A stretch of 64,000 bases of DNA from assembly GCA_900550445.1 (NCBI GenBank), contig URSF01000006.1:13908-77907 (forward strand), written 5' to 3'. How positions within the stretch are numbered: position 1 is the stretch's first letter; every line of letters starts with the position of its first letter. This DNA comes from an uncultured Rhodospirillaceae bacterium. Its GTDB lineage: Bacteria; Pseudomonadota; Alphaproteobacteria; CAAGCB01; CAG-977. The position numbers and the translations under genes were made by a program. The notes under the pieces were generated by a model. That model was not told where the DNA came from. It ran no database searches and saw only the letters and a list, made by a program, of their open reading frames with translations. Of the stretch, positions 52,448 through 60,360 are shown one piece after another.

Positions 52448-52573
52448 ATGAAAGTTCGTAATTCCCTGAAGTCCGCTAAGCTGCGTGATAAAGACTGCAA
52501 AATCGTCCGCAGAAAAGGGCGCGTTTACATTATTAATAAGAAAAACCCGCGCATGAAGGCTCGTCAGGGCTAA
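52448..52573 (+). CDS. rpmJ: 50S ribosomal protein L36
   Basis: A 41-residue L36: MKVRNSLKSAKLRDKDCKI, then RRKGRVYIINKKNPRMKARQG. It is the longer alphaproteobacterial form without the four zinc ligands of the 37-residue form (only one cysteine here). TTGAGGATT lies upstream. A terminator follows 30 bases downstream. It is monocistronic. Easily missed for its size. Confidence 0.95.
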   Translation: MKVRNSLKSAKLRDKDCKIVRRKGRVYIINKKNPRMKARQG

Positions 52574-52602
52574 CCAGCGGATTTTTCGCAAACAAAAGAA
52601 AA

Positions 52603-52625
52603 AGCCTGCTTTTGCGGGCTTTTCG
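52603..52625 (+). terminator. Rho-independent terminator after rpmJ
   Basis: AGCCTGC (52603-52609) pairs with GCGGGCT (52614-52620) around TTTT, followed by a short T-run. Confidence 0.75.
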
Positions 52626-52632
52626 TGTTTAA

Positions 52633-53604
52633 CTATTTCAGCGCATCTACGACCGCCAACATATCTGCCGGCAAAGGAATTTCGAATCGCATGACCTGAT
52701 GCGTTGTCGGGTGTTCAAAGCTCATTTTATAAGAATGAAGCGCTTGGCGGGAAAAATTCACCACAGCGGCTAAAGCAGGATTATGCCGTGCCGTGCCGGG
52801 CACTTTTCCGTATGTTTTATCGCCGACCAACGGGTGGCCCAAAGCCGTCATATGCACACGAACCTGATGTGTCCGTCCCGTTTTCAGCGAACATTCCGCC
52901 AAACTGACCGCGCCGCCGGCATAAAGGCTGATTGTCCGGTAATGCGTCTCCGCTCTTTTGCCGCCGGATTTGACAACGGCCATTTTTTTGCGATTAACGG
53001 AACTGCGTCCGATCTGCGTTTCAATTACGCCCTGCGCCGGAAACAGTCTGCCCCAAATCAAAGCCAGATAACACCGTTCCAGGCTGTGAACGGCGAATTG
53101 GGCGGACAATCCTTTGTGGGCTTCGTCATTTTTGGCAATCACCATCAATCCGCTGGTTTCCTTGTCCAGCCGGTGGACGATTCCCGGACGAATGACGCCG
53201 CCGATTCCCGACAAACTTTCCCGACAGTGCGATAACAGCGCATTAACCAAAGTCCCGTCGTAATTGCCCGCCGCCGGGTGAACAACCATTCCGGCCGGTT
53301 TATTGACAACCAACAGATCGGCGTCTTCATATACGATATCCAGCGGAATCGGCTGGGCTTGCGGCACGGCGTCAACGGGCGCCGGAATTTCAATCCGGTA
53401 GACCTCCCCCGCCGCCGTCTTTTTATCCTGATCGCGCAGACAGACGCCGTTCAGAAAAACAGCCCCCTGATCAATCAGGGCCGAAACACGGCTGCGCGAC
53501 AGATCCGTACAGGCCGCCAGCCACTTGTCCACCCTGATTTTGGCATTTTGCGGATCAACGGGCGGCGTTATTAAAACATTTTCATTGTCTTTTCTGTTAT
53601 CCAT
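52633..53604 (-). CDS. rluD: 23S rRNA pseudouridine synthase RluD
   Basis: A 323-residue RluA-family synthase modifying U1911/1915/1917 in helix 69. An S4 domain opens the protein (VDKWLAACTDLSRSRVSALIDQG near 25-47), then the catalytic domain with HRLDKETSGLMVIAKN near 142 carrying the aspartate, and LECSLKTGRTHQVRVHMTALGHPLVGD near 235. The YGK.. and RQALHSYKMSFEHP near 285 are standard. It diverges from a small membrane-protein gene. Confidence 0.92.
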   Translation of the reverse strand: MDNRKDNENVLITPPVDPQNAKIRVDKWLAACTDLSRSRVSALIDQGAVFLNGVCLRDQDKKTAAGEVYRIEIPAPVDAVPQAQPIPLDIVYEDADLLVVNKPAGMVVHPAAGNYDGTLVNALLSHCRESLSGIGGVIRPGIVHRLDKETSGLMVIAKNDEAHKGLSAQFAVHSLERCYLALIWGRLFPAQGVIETQIGRSSVNRKKMAVVKSGGKRAETHYRTISLYAGGAVSLAECSLKTGRTHQVRVHMTALGHPLVGDKTYGKVPGTARHNPALAAVVNFSRQALHSYKMSFEHPTTHQVMRFEIPLPADMLAVVDALK

Positions 53605-53726
53605 AAAACAAACCGTGGCCTGAAAATACGAAACGGATTAAGTTTTTTAACATTATCAAAAACTTTTCTTTTTGTGTCGGCTTTTTTTCTGTATAAAAGA
53701 AAAAATGAATTTTTCCGAGGCCTCAA

Positions 53727-54074
53727 ATGAATAAAATTTTATTTTTAAAAATGTTGATCGGCGTTATTACGCTTTTGATTTTTCTGACTTTGGGCGGCAT
53801 CATTTACGGTCTGGTCAATTATAAAACGACGCCGAAGCTGCTGAGCGGCAGAACCGGAATCGCGCCGACACGAAAAAACACGACGGAAACGCCGCGAGAA
53901 ATTTACCTAGATCTGGCGGACAAAGAACATGTTAAGGACAGTCATGCCTGCGGCGACATGCTCTGCATACGTATTGTTTCTGATTTTGACGGTGAACGCA
54001 TTGTGATTTTCGACCCGGCCGCCCTGCAGGTCAAAGCCGTCATATTCGGTTCAAAGAAAAAAGCCGCGATATAA
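53727..54074 (+). CDS. Small membrane protein, DUF6476-like
   Basis: A 115-residue protein with one N-terminal transmembrane helix (FLKMLIGVITLLIFLTLGGIIYGLV near 5-29) and a soluble domain ending in LCIRIVSDFDGERIVIFDPAALQVKAVI. The pattern and its place beside rluD match a small alphaproteobacterial family I associate with DUF6476; I am not certain of the accession. CCGAGG precedes the ATG. Confidence 0.65.
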   Translation: MNKILFLKMLIGVITLLIFLTLGGIIYGLVNYKTTPKLLSGRTGIAPTRKNTTETPREIYLDLADKEHVKDSHACGDMLCIRIVSDFDGERIVIFDPAALQVKAVIFGSKKKAAI

Positions 54075-54110
54075 ACTTTCGTCCTACGCGGAAAACACCT
54101 TTTTATTTGA

Positions 54111-54138
54111 AAAGCCCTCAATTCGGAGGGCTTTTTTT
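54111..54138 (+). terminator. Rho-independent terminator
   Basis: AAAGCCCTC (54111-54119) pairs with GAGGGCTTT (54126-54134), followed by T's through 54138. It separates the small membrane gene from the hydrolase gene. Confidence 0.85.
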
Positions 54139-54187
54139 ATAAACGGAAATTACATACCATTGAAAAAAATAAATTCGGAGACGAAAC

Positions 54188-54601
54188 ATGAAAAAATTCA
54201 TTTTTTTATGCACTGTTTTTTTCTTTGCCGGTCTGAAATACGGGTTGGCGCAGGACAGTCTTTACAGGCTAAGCACGCATATTCTGGACGTCACCCGAGG
54301 AATTCCCGCGTCCGACGTACGCGTCGAATTATTCAAATTTAATCCGGAAACAAACGAATGGCAGCTGCAAAAAGCCGAAAAAACAGCGAAAAACGGCCGT
54401 ATTGCAAACTTTGTTCCGGCTGAAGGCAGCGACAACGGCATTTATAAACTGCGTTTTTACACGGCGCCTTATTTCAAATCCCAAAATCTGAAATCCGTTT
54501 ACCCGTACATTGAAATCGTTTTTGAAATGACCGGAAACGGACACTATCATATTCCGCTGACCGTATCGGCAAACGGTTATTCGACATATAAAGGAAACTG
54601 A
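54188..54601 (+). CDS. Exported 5-hydroxyisourate hydrolase (transthyretin-like)
   Basis: A 137-residue HIU hydrolase with an N-terminal signal peptide (MKKFIFLCTVFFFAGLKYGLA), so periplasmic. Family residues are visible: LSTHILDVTRGIPASDVRVEL near 28 with the catalytic histidine, GRIANF near 70 carrying the arginine-bearing segment, and the C-terminal HYHIPLTVSANGYSTYKGN; the usual last tetrapeptide YRGS is YKGN here. No uricase, OHCU decarboxylase or allantoinase is in the window, so it appears as an orphan. GGAG lies upstream of the ATG. Confidence 0.87.
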   Translation: MKKFIFLCTVFFFAGLKYGLAQDSLYRLSTHILDVTRGIPASDVRVELFKFNPETNEWQLQKAEKTAKNGRIANFVPAEGSDNGIYKLRFYTAPYFKSQNLKSVYPYIEIVFEMTGNGHYHIPLTVSANGYSTYKGN

Positions 54602-54638
54602 AAACCGGCCGCCTCGTTTTTTTGCGGATCAGAAAGCA

Positions 54639-54670
54639 AAAGGAGCGGAACCTGACGTTTCCGCCCCTTT
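54639..54670 (-). terminator. Terminator of tRNA-Thr
   Basis: AAAGG-A-GCGGAA pairs with TTCCGC-C-CCTTT (one internal mismatch) around a seven-base loop. On minus it follows the tRNA-Thr 3' end by four bases. Confidence 0.6.
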
Positions 54671-54673
54671 GAA

Positions 54674-54749
<76 letters not shown>

Positions 54750-54761
54750 CCCGATGCTGGA

Positions 54762-54790
54762 TTTATATGCGAAGCGCTTTTTCTTGTCAA
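54762..54790 (-). promoter_or_regulatory. Sigma70-type promoter of tRNA-Thr
   Basis: On minus, TTGACA (54785-54790) and TATAAA (54762-54767) are separated by 17 bases. The -10 is 12 bases before the tRNA start. Confidence 0.8.
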
Positions 54791-54900
54791 TTAAAAAGAT
54801 AACGCACCGGCCGTTAATCATTTTTAATATCTTTAAGGGGTCGCATTTTCGGAATATCCTTTGAACAAAAACGGAATTTACAAATGAAAGGAACACTTTA

Positions 54901-56433
54901 ATGTTTTGTTTTCAATGCGAACAAACGGCCATGGGCAAAGGCTGCGCTTTGGCCGCCGGCGTCTGCGGAAAAAAAGCGCAGACCGCGGATCTGCAGGACG
55001 ATTTGACAAGCGCGCTGGCCGCACTGGCTTCTTCGGCGGAAAAAACCGAAGAAAAAACCGGCCTGATCATCGAAGGGCTGTTTACAACCGTTACCAACGT
55101 CAATTTTGATGACGAAACAATCCGGTCTTTGACCCGCCGTGTCCGGGAAATGACGGACAAACCGTCCGATTTTAAAATTTCCGCCGTCTGGAACGCCGAT
55201 GAAAATACAAAAAGTCTGAAATCGCTGCTCTTGTTCGGATTAAAAGGAATGGCCGCCTATGCGCACCATGCTCGCGTTCTGGGATACAAAAACGAAACGG
55301 TCGACGACTGTTTTTATGATTCTCTGCGCCTGCTGGCCGGAAACGCCGGTACGGACGAACTGCTGGCCGGCGTTTTAAAAGTGGGCGAAGTCAACCTGCT
55401 TTGCATGGAACTTCTGGACAAAGCAAACACGGAAACTTACGGCATTCCGGTTCCGACAGCCGTTACGACAAACATCGAAAAAGGACCGTTCATCGTCGTT
55501 TCCGGCCATGATTTGCACGATCTGGATTTGCTGCTGCGGCAAACGCGGGACAAGGGAATCAATATTTACACACACGGCGAAATGCTGCCCTGTCACGCTT
55601 ATCCGGAATTAAAGAAATATCCGCATTTAAAGGGTAACTTCGGCACCGCCTGGCAAAATCAGCAAAAAGAATTCGCGGACGTGCCGGGCGCTTTTCTGTT
55701 TACGACGAACTGCATCATGCCCGTCAAAGACAGTTATGCCGACCGCGTGTTTACGACGTCCGTCGTTGAATATCCGGGAATTACCCACATCGGCGCGGAC
55801 AAGGATTTTTCGCCCGTTATCGCCAAAGCCCTGGAACTGGGCGGATATTCCGAAGAACACAAAATGACGGGCATCAACGGCGGCGACGTGTTAACGGTCG
55901 GTTTCGGGCATCATACGGTTTTATCCGCCGCGGACAAAATCATCGAAGCCGTAAAAAACAGAAAGTTAAAACATATCTTTCTGGTCGGCGGCTGCGACGG
56001 CGCCAAACCGGGGCGAAACTATTACACGGAATTTGTCAAATCAACGCCGCCAGACACGCTGGTTTTAACATTGGCCTGCGGCAAATACAGGTTTAACGAT
56101 CTTGACCTGGGAAAAATCGGCGATCTGCCCCGGCTGCTGGACATGGGACAGTGCAACGATGCGTACAGCGCGATTAAAGTCGCCGCGGAACTGGCAAAGG
56201 CGTTTAATTGTTCCGTCAACGACCTGCCTTTGTCGCTGGTTTTGTCCTGGTATGAACAAAAAGCCGTCTGCATCTTGCTGACCCTGCTGTATTTAGGCGT
56301 TAAAAATATCCGGCTGGGCCCGACGCTGCCGGCTTTCGTCAGCCCGGACGTATTAAAAATTCTGACCGAAAAATACGGCGTCGCGCCGATTTCCGACCCG
56401 GCCAACGATTTGAAAGCTTTGTTAAAAAGCTGA
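54901..56433 (+). CDS. hcp: Hybrid cluster protein (hydroxylamine reductase)
   Basis: A 510-residue Hcp, an iron-sulfur-oxygen cluster enzyme linked to nitric oxide and hydroxylamine stress under low oxygen. The N-terminal cysteine set CFQCEQTAMGKGCALAAGVCG is at residues 3-24. Hybrid-cluster ligands appear as NGGDVLTVGFGHHTV near 325, VGGCDGAKPGRNYYTEF near 358, LTLACGKYRFND near 395, and DMGQCNDAYSA near 415. Length is slightly under the usual 550. AAAGGAAC precedes the ATG. A long hairpin follows. No regulator such as FNR or NorR is adjacent. Confidence 0.94.
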   Translation: MFCFQCEQTAMGKGCALAAGVCGKKAQTADLQDDLTSALAALASSAEKTEEKTGLIIEGLFTTVTNVNFDDETIRSLTRRVREMTDKPSDFKISAVWNADENTKSLKSLLLFGLKGMAAYAHHARVLGYKNETVDDCFYDSLRLLAGNAGTDELLAGVLKVGEVNLLCMELLDKANTETYGIPVPTAVTTNIEKGPFIVVSGHDLHDLDLLLRQTRDKGINIYTHGEMLPCHAYPELKKYPHLKGNFGTAWQNQQKEFADVPGAFLFTTNCIMPVKDSYADRVFTTSVVEYPGITHIGADKDFSPVIAKALELGGYSEEHKMTGINGGDVLTVGFGHHTVLSAADKIIEAVKNRKLKHIFLVGGCDGAKPGRNYYTEFVKSTPPDTLVLTLACGKYRFNDLDLGKIGDLPRLLDMGQCNDAYSAIKVAAELAKAFNCSVNDLPLSLVLSWYEQKAVCILLTLLYLGVKNIRLGPTLPAFVSPDVLKILTEKYGVAPISDPANDLKALLKS

Positions 56434-56442
56434 AATCGACCT

Positions 56443-56493
56443 GTTTTCGGAAACGTCTTTTTATCCCCGACGATAAAAAGATATTCCGAAAAC
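56443..56493. terminator. Long two-tier hairpin after hcp
   Basis: GTTTTCGGAA (56443-56452) pairs with TTCCGAAAAC (56484-56493), and inside it TCTTTTTATC (56456-56465) pairs with GATAAAAAGA (56472-56481) around a six-base loop, 20 pairs in all. No T-run follows on plus, so the role (terminator, stabiliser) is uncertain. Confidence 0.6.
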
Positions 56494-56505
56494 AATTTAA
56501 AATGT

Positions 56506-56533
56506 TTGTCGTTTCGCATTTTTATGCTATAGA
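56506..56533 (+). promoter_or_regulatory. Likely promoter of tRNA-Leu(TAG)
   Basis: TTGTCG (56506-56511) and TATAGA (56528-56533) are separated by 16 bases. The tRNA begins 32 bases beyond the -10, leaving a short 5' leader. Confidence 0.5.
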
Positions 56534-56564
56534 CATCAACAGCGTATTTCGACGAGTCAAAAAC

Positions 56565-56649
<85 letters not shown>

Positions 56650-56703
56650 CTTTTTGGCTTTGTCGGACTTTTGAAATGTTTTGAATTTTTTAGGAAAAAG
56701 GAT

Positions 56704-58188
56704 ATGCAGGTAACTGAAACAAAAGCAGAAGGGCTGAAACACGGATTTAAAGTGGTTGTTCCCGCGGAAACAATCGCTGCCAAAGTGACGGATAAAATCA
56801 AATCAATCGGCGAAAACGCGACTATTCCCGGTTTCCGCAAGGGAAAAGCTCCGGAAAGCTTTTTGCGCCAGCGTTATGAAAAGGCCGTCATGGGCGAAGT
56901 GCTGGACGAACTGATCCAGTCCGAAACGTCAAAGACTTTGTCCGAACGTTCTTTGCGCCCGGCTATGCGTCCGAAAATCGAAATCACCGCCTTTGACGAA
57001 GGCAAAGATCTGGAATTCACGCTGGACGTCGAAGTCGTCCCCGAAATCACGCCCGTTGATTTCGCAACGATTTCTTTGGAAAAGCTGATTGCCGATATCC
57101 CCGAAGAAGAAATCGAAAAGGCTTTGGAACGTCTGGCCGCGGCGCGCAGCGATTCCGAACCGGTTAAAGAAGACCGCGCGGCGAAAAACGGCGACATCAC
57201 CGTTATTGACTTTGTCGGATCCATTGACGGCGTCGAATTCCCCGGCGGCAAAGGGGAAAATTATTCTCTGGAACTGGGATCAGGTTCTTTTATTCCCGGT
57301 TTTGAAGACCAGCTGGTCGGCAAAAAGGCCGGTGAAAAAGTCGACGTAAAGGTTCCCTTCCCCGCCGATTACCATGCTAAAGACCTGGCCGGCAAAGACG
57401 CCGTTTTCGCCGTCACCGTCAAAGAACTGCGCGCGAAGAAAGCCGCCGAAATCAATGATGAATTTGCCAAATTCTTCGGCAAAAACTCTTTGGACGAACT
57501 GCGCGAAATGATCCGCGCGGAATTGATGCGCGAATATGAAAGCGTATCCATGAGCAATCTGAAACGCGTTTTGCTTGACGCTTTGGCCGAAGCGCATGAT
57601 TTCCCCGTTCCGGAAAGCATGCTTGATCTGGAATTCGACGCGATCTGGAAACAGGTTCAGGCCGCCAAAGATAAAAACCAGCTGGACGAAGACGACGCCG
57701 GCAAATCCGACGACGAACTGCGCGACGAATACCGCGCGATCGCCGAACGCCGCGTCCGTTTGGGACTGCTGCTGGCCGAAATCGGCATGAAAAACAAAAT
57801 CACCGTTACGGACGCCGATCTGAACCGCGCGATCATGATGGAAGCCCGTCAGTTCCCCGGTCAGGAAAAGGCTGTTTTCGATTTCTATGCCAAACACCCC
57901 GAAATGCTGGACAGACTGCGCGCTCCGCTGTTTGAAGAAAAAGTGATCGACTTTATCTTAAAGGCCGTTAAACTGAACGAAAAGAAAGTAACGCCCGAAG
58001 AATTGTATAAAGCCGACGCCGAAGACGCCAAAAAACCGGCAAAAAAGGCAAAGAAAACAGCCAAAGCCGCGGATAAAACCGAAGAAAAGAAACCGGCGAA
58101 AAAAGCCAAGGCAAAGGAAGAAACAGCCGAAGCCGAAGAAAAGAAACCAGCTAAGAAACCGGCTGCCAAGAAAAAAGCGGACAAATAA
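56704..58188 (+). CDS. tig: Trigger factor with a lysine-rich tail
   Basis: A 494-residue ribosome-associated chaperone and peptidyl-prolyl isomerase. The ribosome-binding loop GFRKGKAPESF is near residue 43, the FKBP domain spans about 155-245 (GDITVIDFVGSIDGVEFPGGKGENYSLELGSGSFIPGFEDQLVG), and the C-terminal chaperone arm follows. The last 58 residues are a Lys/Ala/Glu repeat tail not part of the core fold. ATG 56704 follows AAAAAGGAT. The tig-clpP-clpX-lon order is classical. Confidence 0.95.
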   Translation: MQVTETKAEGLKHGFKVVVPAETIAAKVTDKIKSIGENATIPGFRKGKAPESFLRQRYEKAVMGEVLDELIQSETSKTLSERSLRPAMRPKIEITAFDEGKDLEFTLDVEVVPEITPVDFATISLEKLIADIPEEEIEKALERLAAARSDSEPVKEDRAAKNGDITVIDFVGSIDGVEFPGGKGENYSLELGSGSFIPGFEDQLVGKKAGEKVDVKVPFPADYHAKDLAGKDAVFAVTVKELRAKKAAEINDEFAKFFGKNSLDELREMIRAELMREYESVSMSNLKRVLLDALAEAHDFPVPESMLDLEFDAIWKQVQAAKDKNQLDEDDAGKSDDELRDEYRAIAERRVRLGLLLAEIGMKNKITVTDADLNRAIMMEARQFPGQEKAVFDFYAKHPEMLDRLRAPLFEEKVIDFILKAVKLNEKKVTPEELYKADAEDAKKPAKKAKKTAKAADKTEEKKPAKKAKAKEETAEAEEKKPAKKPAAKKKADK

Positions 58189-58221
58189 CGGTTTAAAACT
58201 TTTCTTTGTTTGAACTGCAGG

Positions 58222-58253
58222 GGAACCGCGGGAATTTTCCGGCGGTTCCTTTA
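58222..58253 (+). terminator. Hairpin between tig and clpP
   Basis: GGAACCGC (58222-58229) pairs with GCGGTTCC (58242-58249) with further inner pairing GGAA/TTCC; only three T's follow, so it may be an attenuator rather than a full terminator. Confidence 0.5.
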
Positions 58254-58281
58254 ATCGAATAAAAAACAGGAGAATACAACT

Positions 58282-58911
58282 ATGCGCGAACGCGACCCGA
58301 TGGACGTTTACATGAACACTCTGGTGCCGATGGTGATTGAACAGACCAGCCGCGGCGAACGGTCATTTGACATTTATTCCCGTCTGTTAAAAGAACGAAT
58401 CGTTTTTCTGACAGGCGAAGTCCATGACGAAGTTGCCAGCCTGATTTGTGCCCAGCTCTTGTTTTTGGAATCCGAGAACCCGAATAAAGATATTGCTTTT
58501 TATATCAATTCTCCGGGCGGCGTCGTAACGTCGGGTATGGCAATTTTCGATACGATGAACTATATCCGTTGTGATGTTTCGACTTTGTGCATCGGCCAGG
58601 CGGCCTCTATGGGATCGCTGCTGCTTACCGCCGGGAAAAAGGGAAAACGGTTCTGTCTGCCCAACGCGCGCGTGATGATTCATCAGCCGTCCGGCGGATT
58701 CAGGGGACAGGCTACCGATATTGAAATTCATGCCCGTGAAATTCTGGCTTTGCGCGCGCGGCTGAACAACATTTACGTTGAACAGACCGGCCAAAGTCTG
58801 GAAACAATCGAAAAGGCGATGGAACGCGATAATTTTATGAGCGCCGAAGAAGCCAAAGCGTTCGGACTGATCGACGAAGTTGTTTCGACGCGTCCGAAAC
58901 CGGCGGAATAA
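58282..58911 (+). CDS. clpP: ClpP protease subunit
   Basis: A 209-residue serine peptidase. Catalytic serine in GQAASMGSLLL near residue 106, histidine in MIHQPSGG near 131, and aspartate in FGLIDEVV near 180. The N-terminal propeptide is short. AACAGGAGAA precedes the ATG. clpX follows, its cognate unfoldase, after about 90 bases. Confidence 0.97.
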   Translation: MRERDPMDVYMNTLVPMVIEQTSRGERSFDIYSRLLKERIVFLTGEVHDEVASLICAQLLFLESENPNKDIAFYINSPGGVVTSGMAIFDTMNYIRCDVSTLCIGQAASMGSLLLTAGKKGKRFCLPNARVMIHQPSGGFRGQATDIEIHAREILALRARLNNIYVEQTGQSLETIEKAMERDNFMSAEEAKAFGLIDEVVSTRPKPAE

Positions 58912-59002
58912 AACGCGTAAAAACACTGTCTTAATATGATATTGCCTTTGCTTGCCCGATCATAGTAGCATGGCAAAGAACAAAATGAGGATTTTGACGA
59001 CT

Positions 59003-60271
59003 ATGACGAAAACACCGTCCAAAGATGATAAAAAAGGAACGCTGTATTGTTCTTTTTGCGGCAAAAGCCAGCATGAAGTAAAAAAACTGATTGCCGGTCC
59101 GAATGTCTTTATCTGTGACGAATGCATCGGCCTGTGCACCGATATTATCACGGAAGAACATCAGGAAAGCGCGGTAAAAGAAGCCGGGAAAATGCCTTCG
59201 CCCAAAAAAATCAAGGAAGTTCTTGACGATTACGTGATCGGGCAGGAACTGGCTAAAAAAGTGTTATCCGTCAGTGTTTATAACCATTATAAACGCCTGA
59301 CGACACGGGACGAAGGCAAATCGGACGTGGAAATTTCAAAATCCAATATTCTGCTGATCGGCCCGACGGGATCCGGAAAAACGCTGATGGCGCAGACTTT
59401 GGCGCGAATCTTGGACGTTCCGTTCTGCATGGCGGACGCGACGACATTAACCGAAGCGGGATATGTCGGCGAAGATGTTGAAAACATCATTTTAAAACTG
59501 CTGCAGGCGGCCGATTACAATGTTGAAAAGGCGCAGCGCGGCATTATTTATATTGATGAAATCGACAAGATTTCCAGAAAATCCGAAAACCCTTCCATTA
59601 CGCGCGACGTTTCGGGCGAAGGCGTGCAGCAGGCTTTGCTGAAAATCATGGAAGGCACGGTCGCTTCCGTTCCGCCGCAGGGCGGACGCAAGCACCCGCA
59701 GCAGGAATTTATTCAGGTTGACACGACAAACATTCTGTTCATCTGCGGCGGCGCTTTTGCCGGACTGGAAAAAGTCATCGCGCAGAGAACGAATAAATCT
59801 TCCATCGGATTCGGAGCAAACGTTTCCGGTCCTGACGACCGTAAAACAGGCGAAGTCCTGCGCGACGTCGAACCGGAAGATCTGTTAAAGTTCGGCTTGA
59901 TCCCCGAATTTATCGGCCGTGTACCGGTGTTGGCGACACTGGAAGATCTGGACGAAGATGCTTTGGTAAAAATCCTGACGGAACCGAAAAACGCTTTGGT
60001 CAAACAGTATCAGGCTTTATTTTCCATGGAAAACGTCCGGTTGACCTTTACGCCGCAGGCGCTGCGCGAAATCGCCAAAAAAGCGGTCGAACGCAAAACG
60101 GGCGCCAGAGGATTGCGCGCGATCATCGAACGGCTGCTGCTGGAAACGATGTTTGAACTGCCGTCAATGGAAGGCGTCGGCGAAATCGTCGTTGACGATA
60201 AAGTCGTGCTGGGTGAAACGGAACCGCTGCGCATTTATAAAAAGAAAGATAAAGAGGCTTCAAGCGCATAA
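59003..60271 (+). CDS. clpX: ClpX ATP-dependent unfoldase
   Basis: A 422-residue AAA+ unfoldase. The N-terminal zinc domain (CSFCGKSQHEVKKLIAGPNVFICDECI near 14-40) recognises substrates; Walker A LIGPTGSGKTLMAQTLA is near 115, Walker B IIYIDEIDKI near 180, the IGFGANV tripeptide loop for ClpP docking near 270, and sensor II in KTGARGLRAIIE near 365. I chose ATG 59003 (MTKTPSKDDKK), matching the family start; earlier in-frame starts add unrelated residues. Confidence 0.95.
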   Translation: MTKTPSKDDKKGTLYCSFCGKSQHEVKKLIAGPNVFICDECIGLCTDIITEEHQESAVKEAGKMPSPKKIKEVLDDYVIGQELAKKVLSVSVYNHYKRLTTRDEGKSDVEISKSNILLIGPTGSGKTLMAQTLARILDVPFCMADATTLTEAGYVGEDVENIILKLLQAADYNVEKAQRGIIYIDEIDKISRKSENPSITRDVSGEGVQQALLKIMEGTVASVPPQGGRKHPQQEFIQVDTTNILFICGGAFAGLEKVIAQRTNKSSIGFGANVSGPDDRKTGEVLRDVEPEDLLKFGLIPEFIGRVPVLATLEDLDEDALVKILTEPKNALVKQYQALFSMENVRLTFTPQALREIAKKAVERKTGARGLRAIIERLLLETMFELPSMEGVGEIVVDDKVVLGETEPLRIYKKKDKEASSA

Positions 60272-60360
60272 GATTTTTTAATTGCGCTCTTGTGCTTTAT
60301 TTTTTCCAACCTTATTTATTAACCGACTTACACAACCAACAAAAGGGAGAGGTGGTTATC

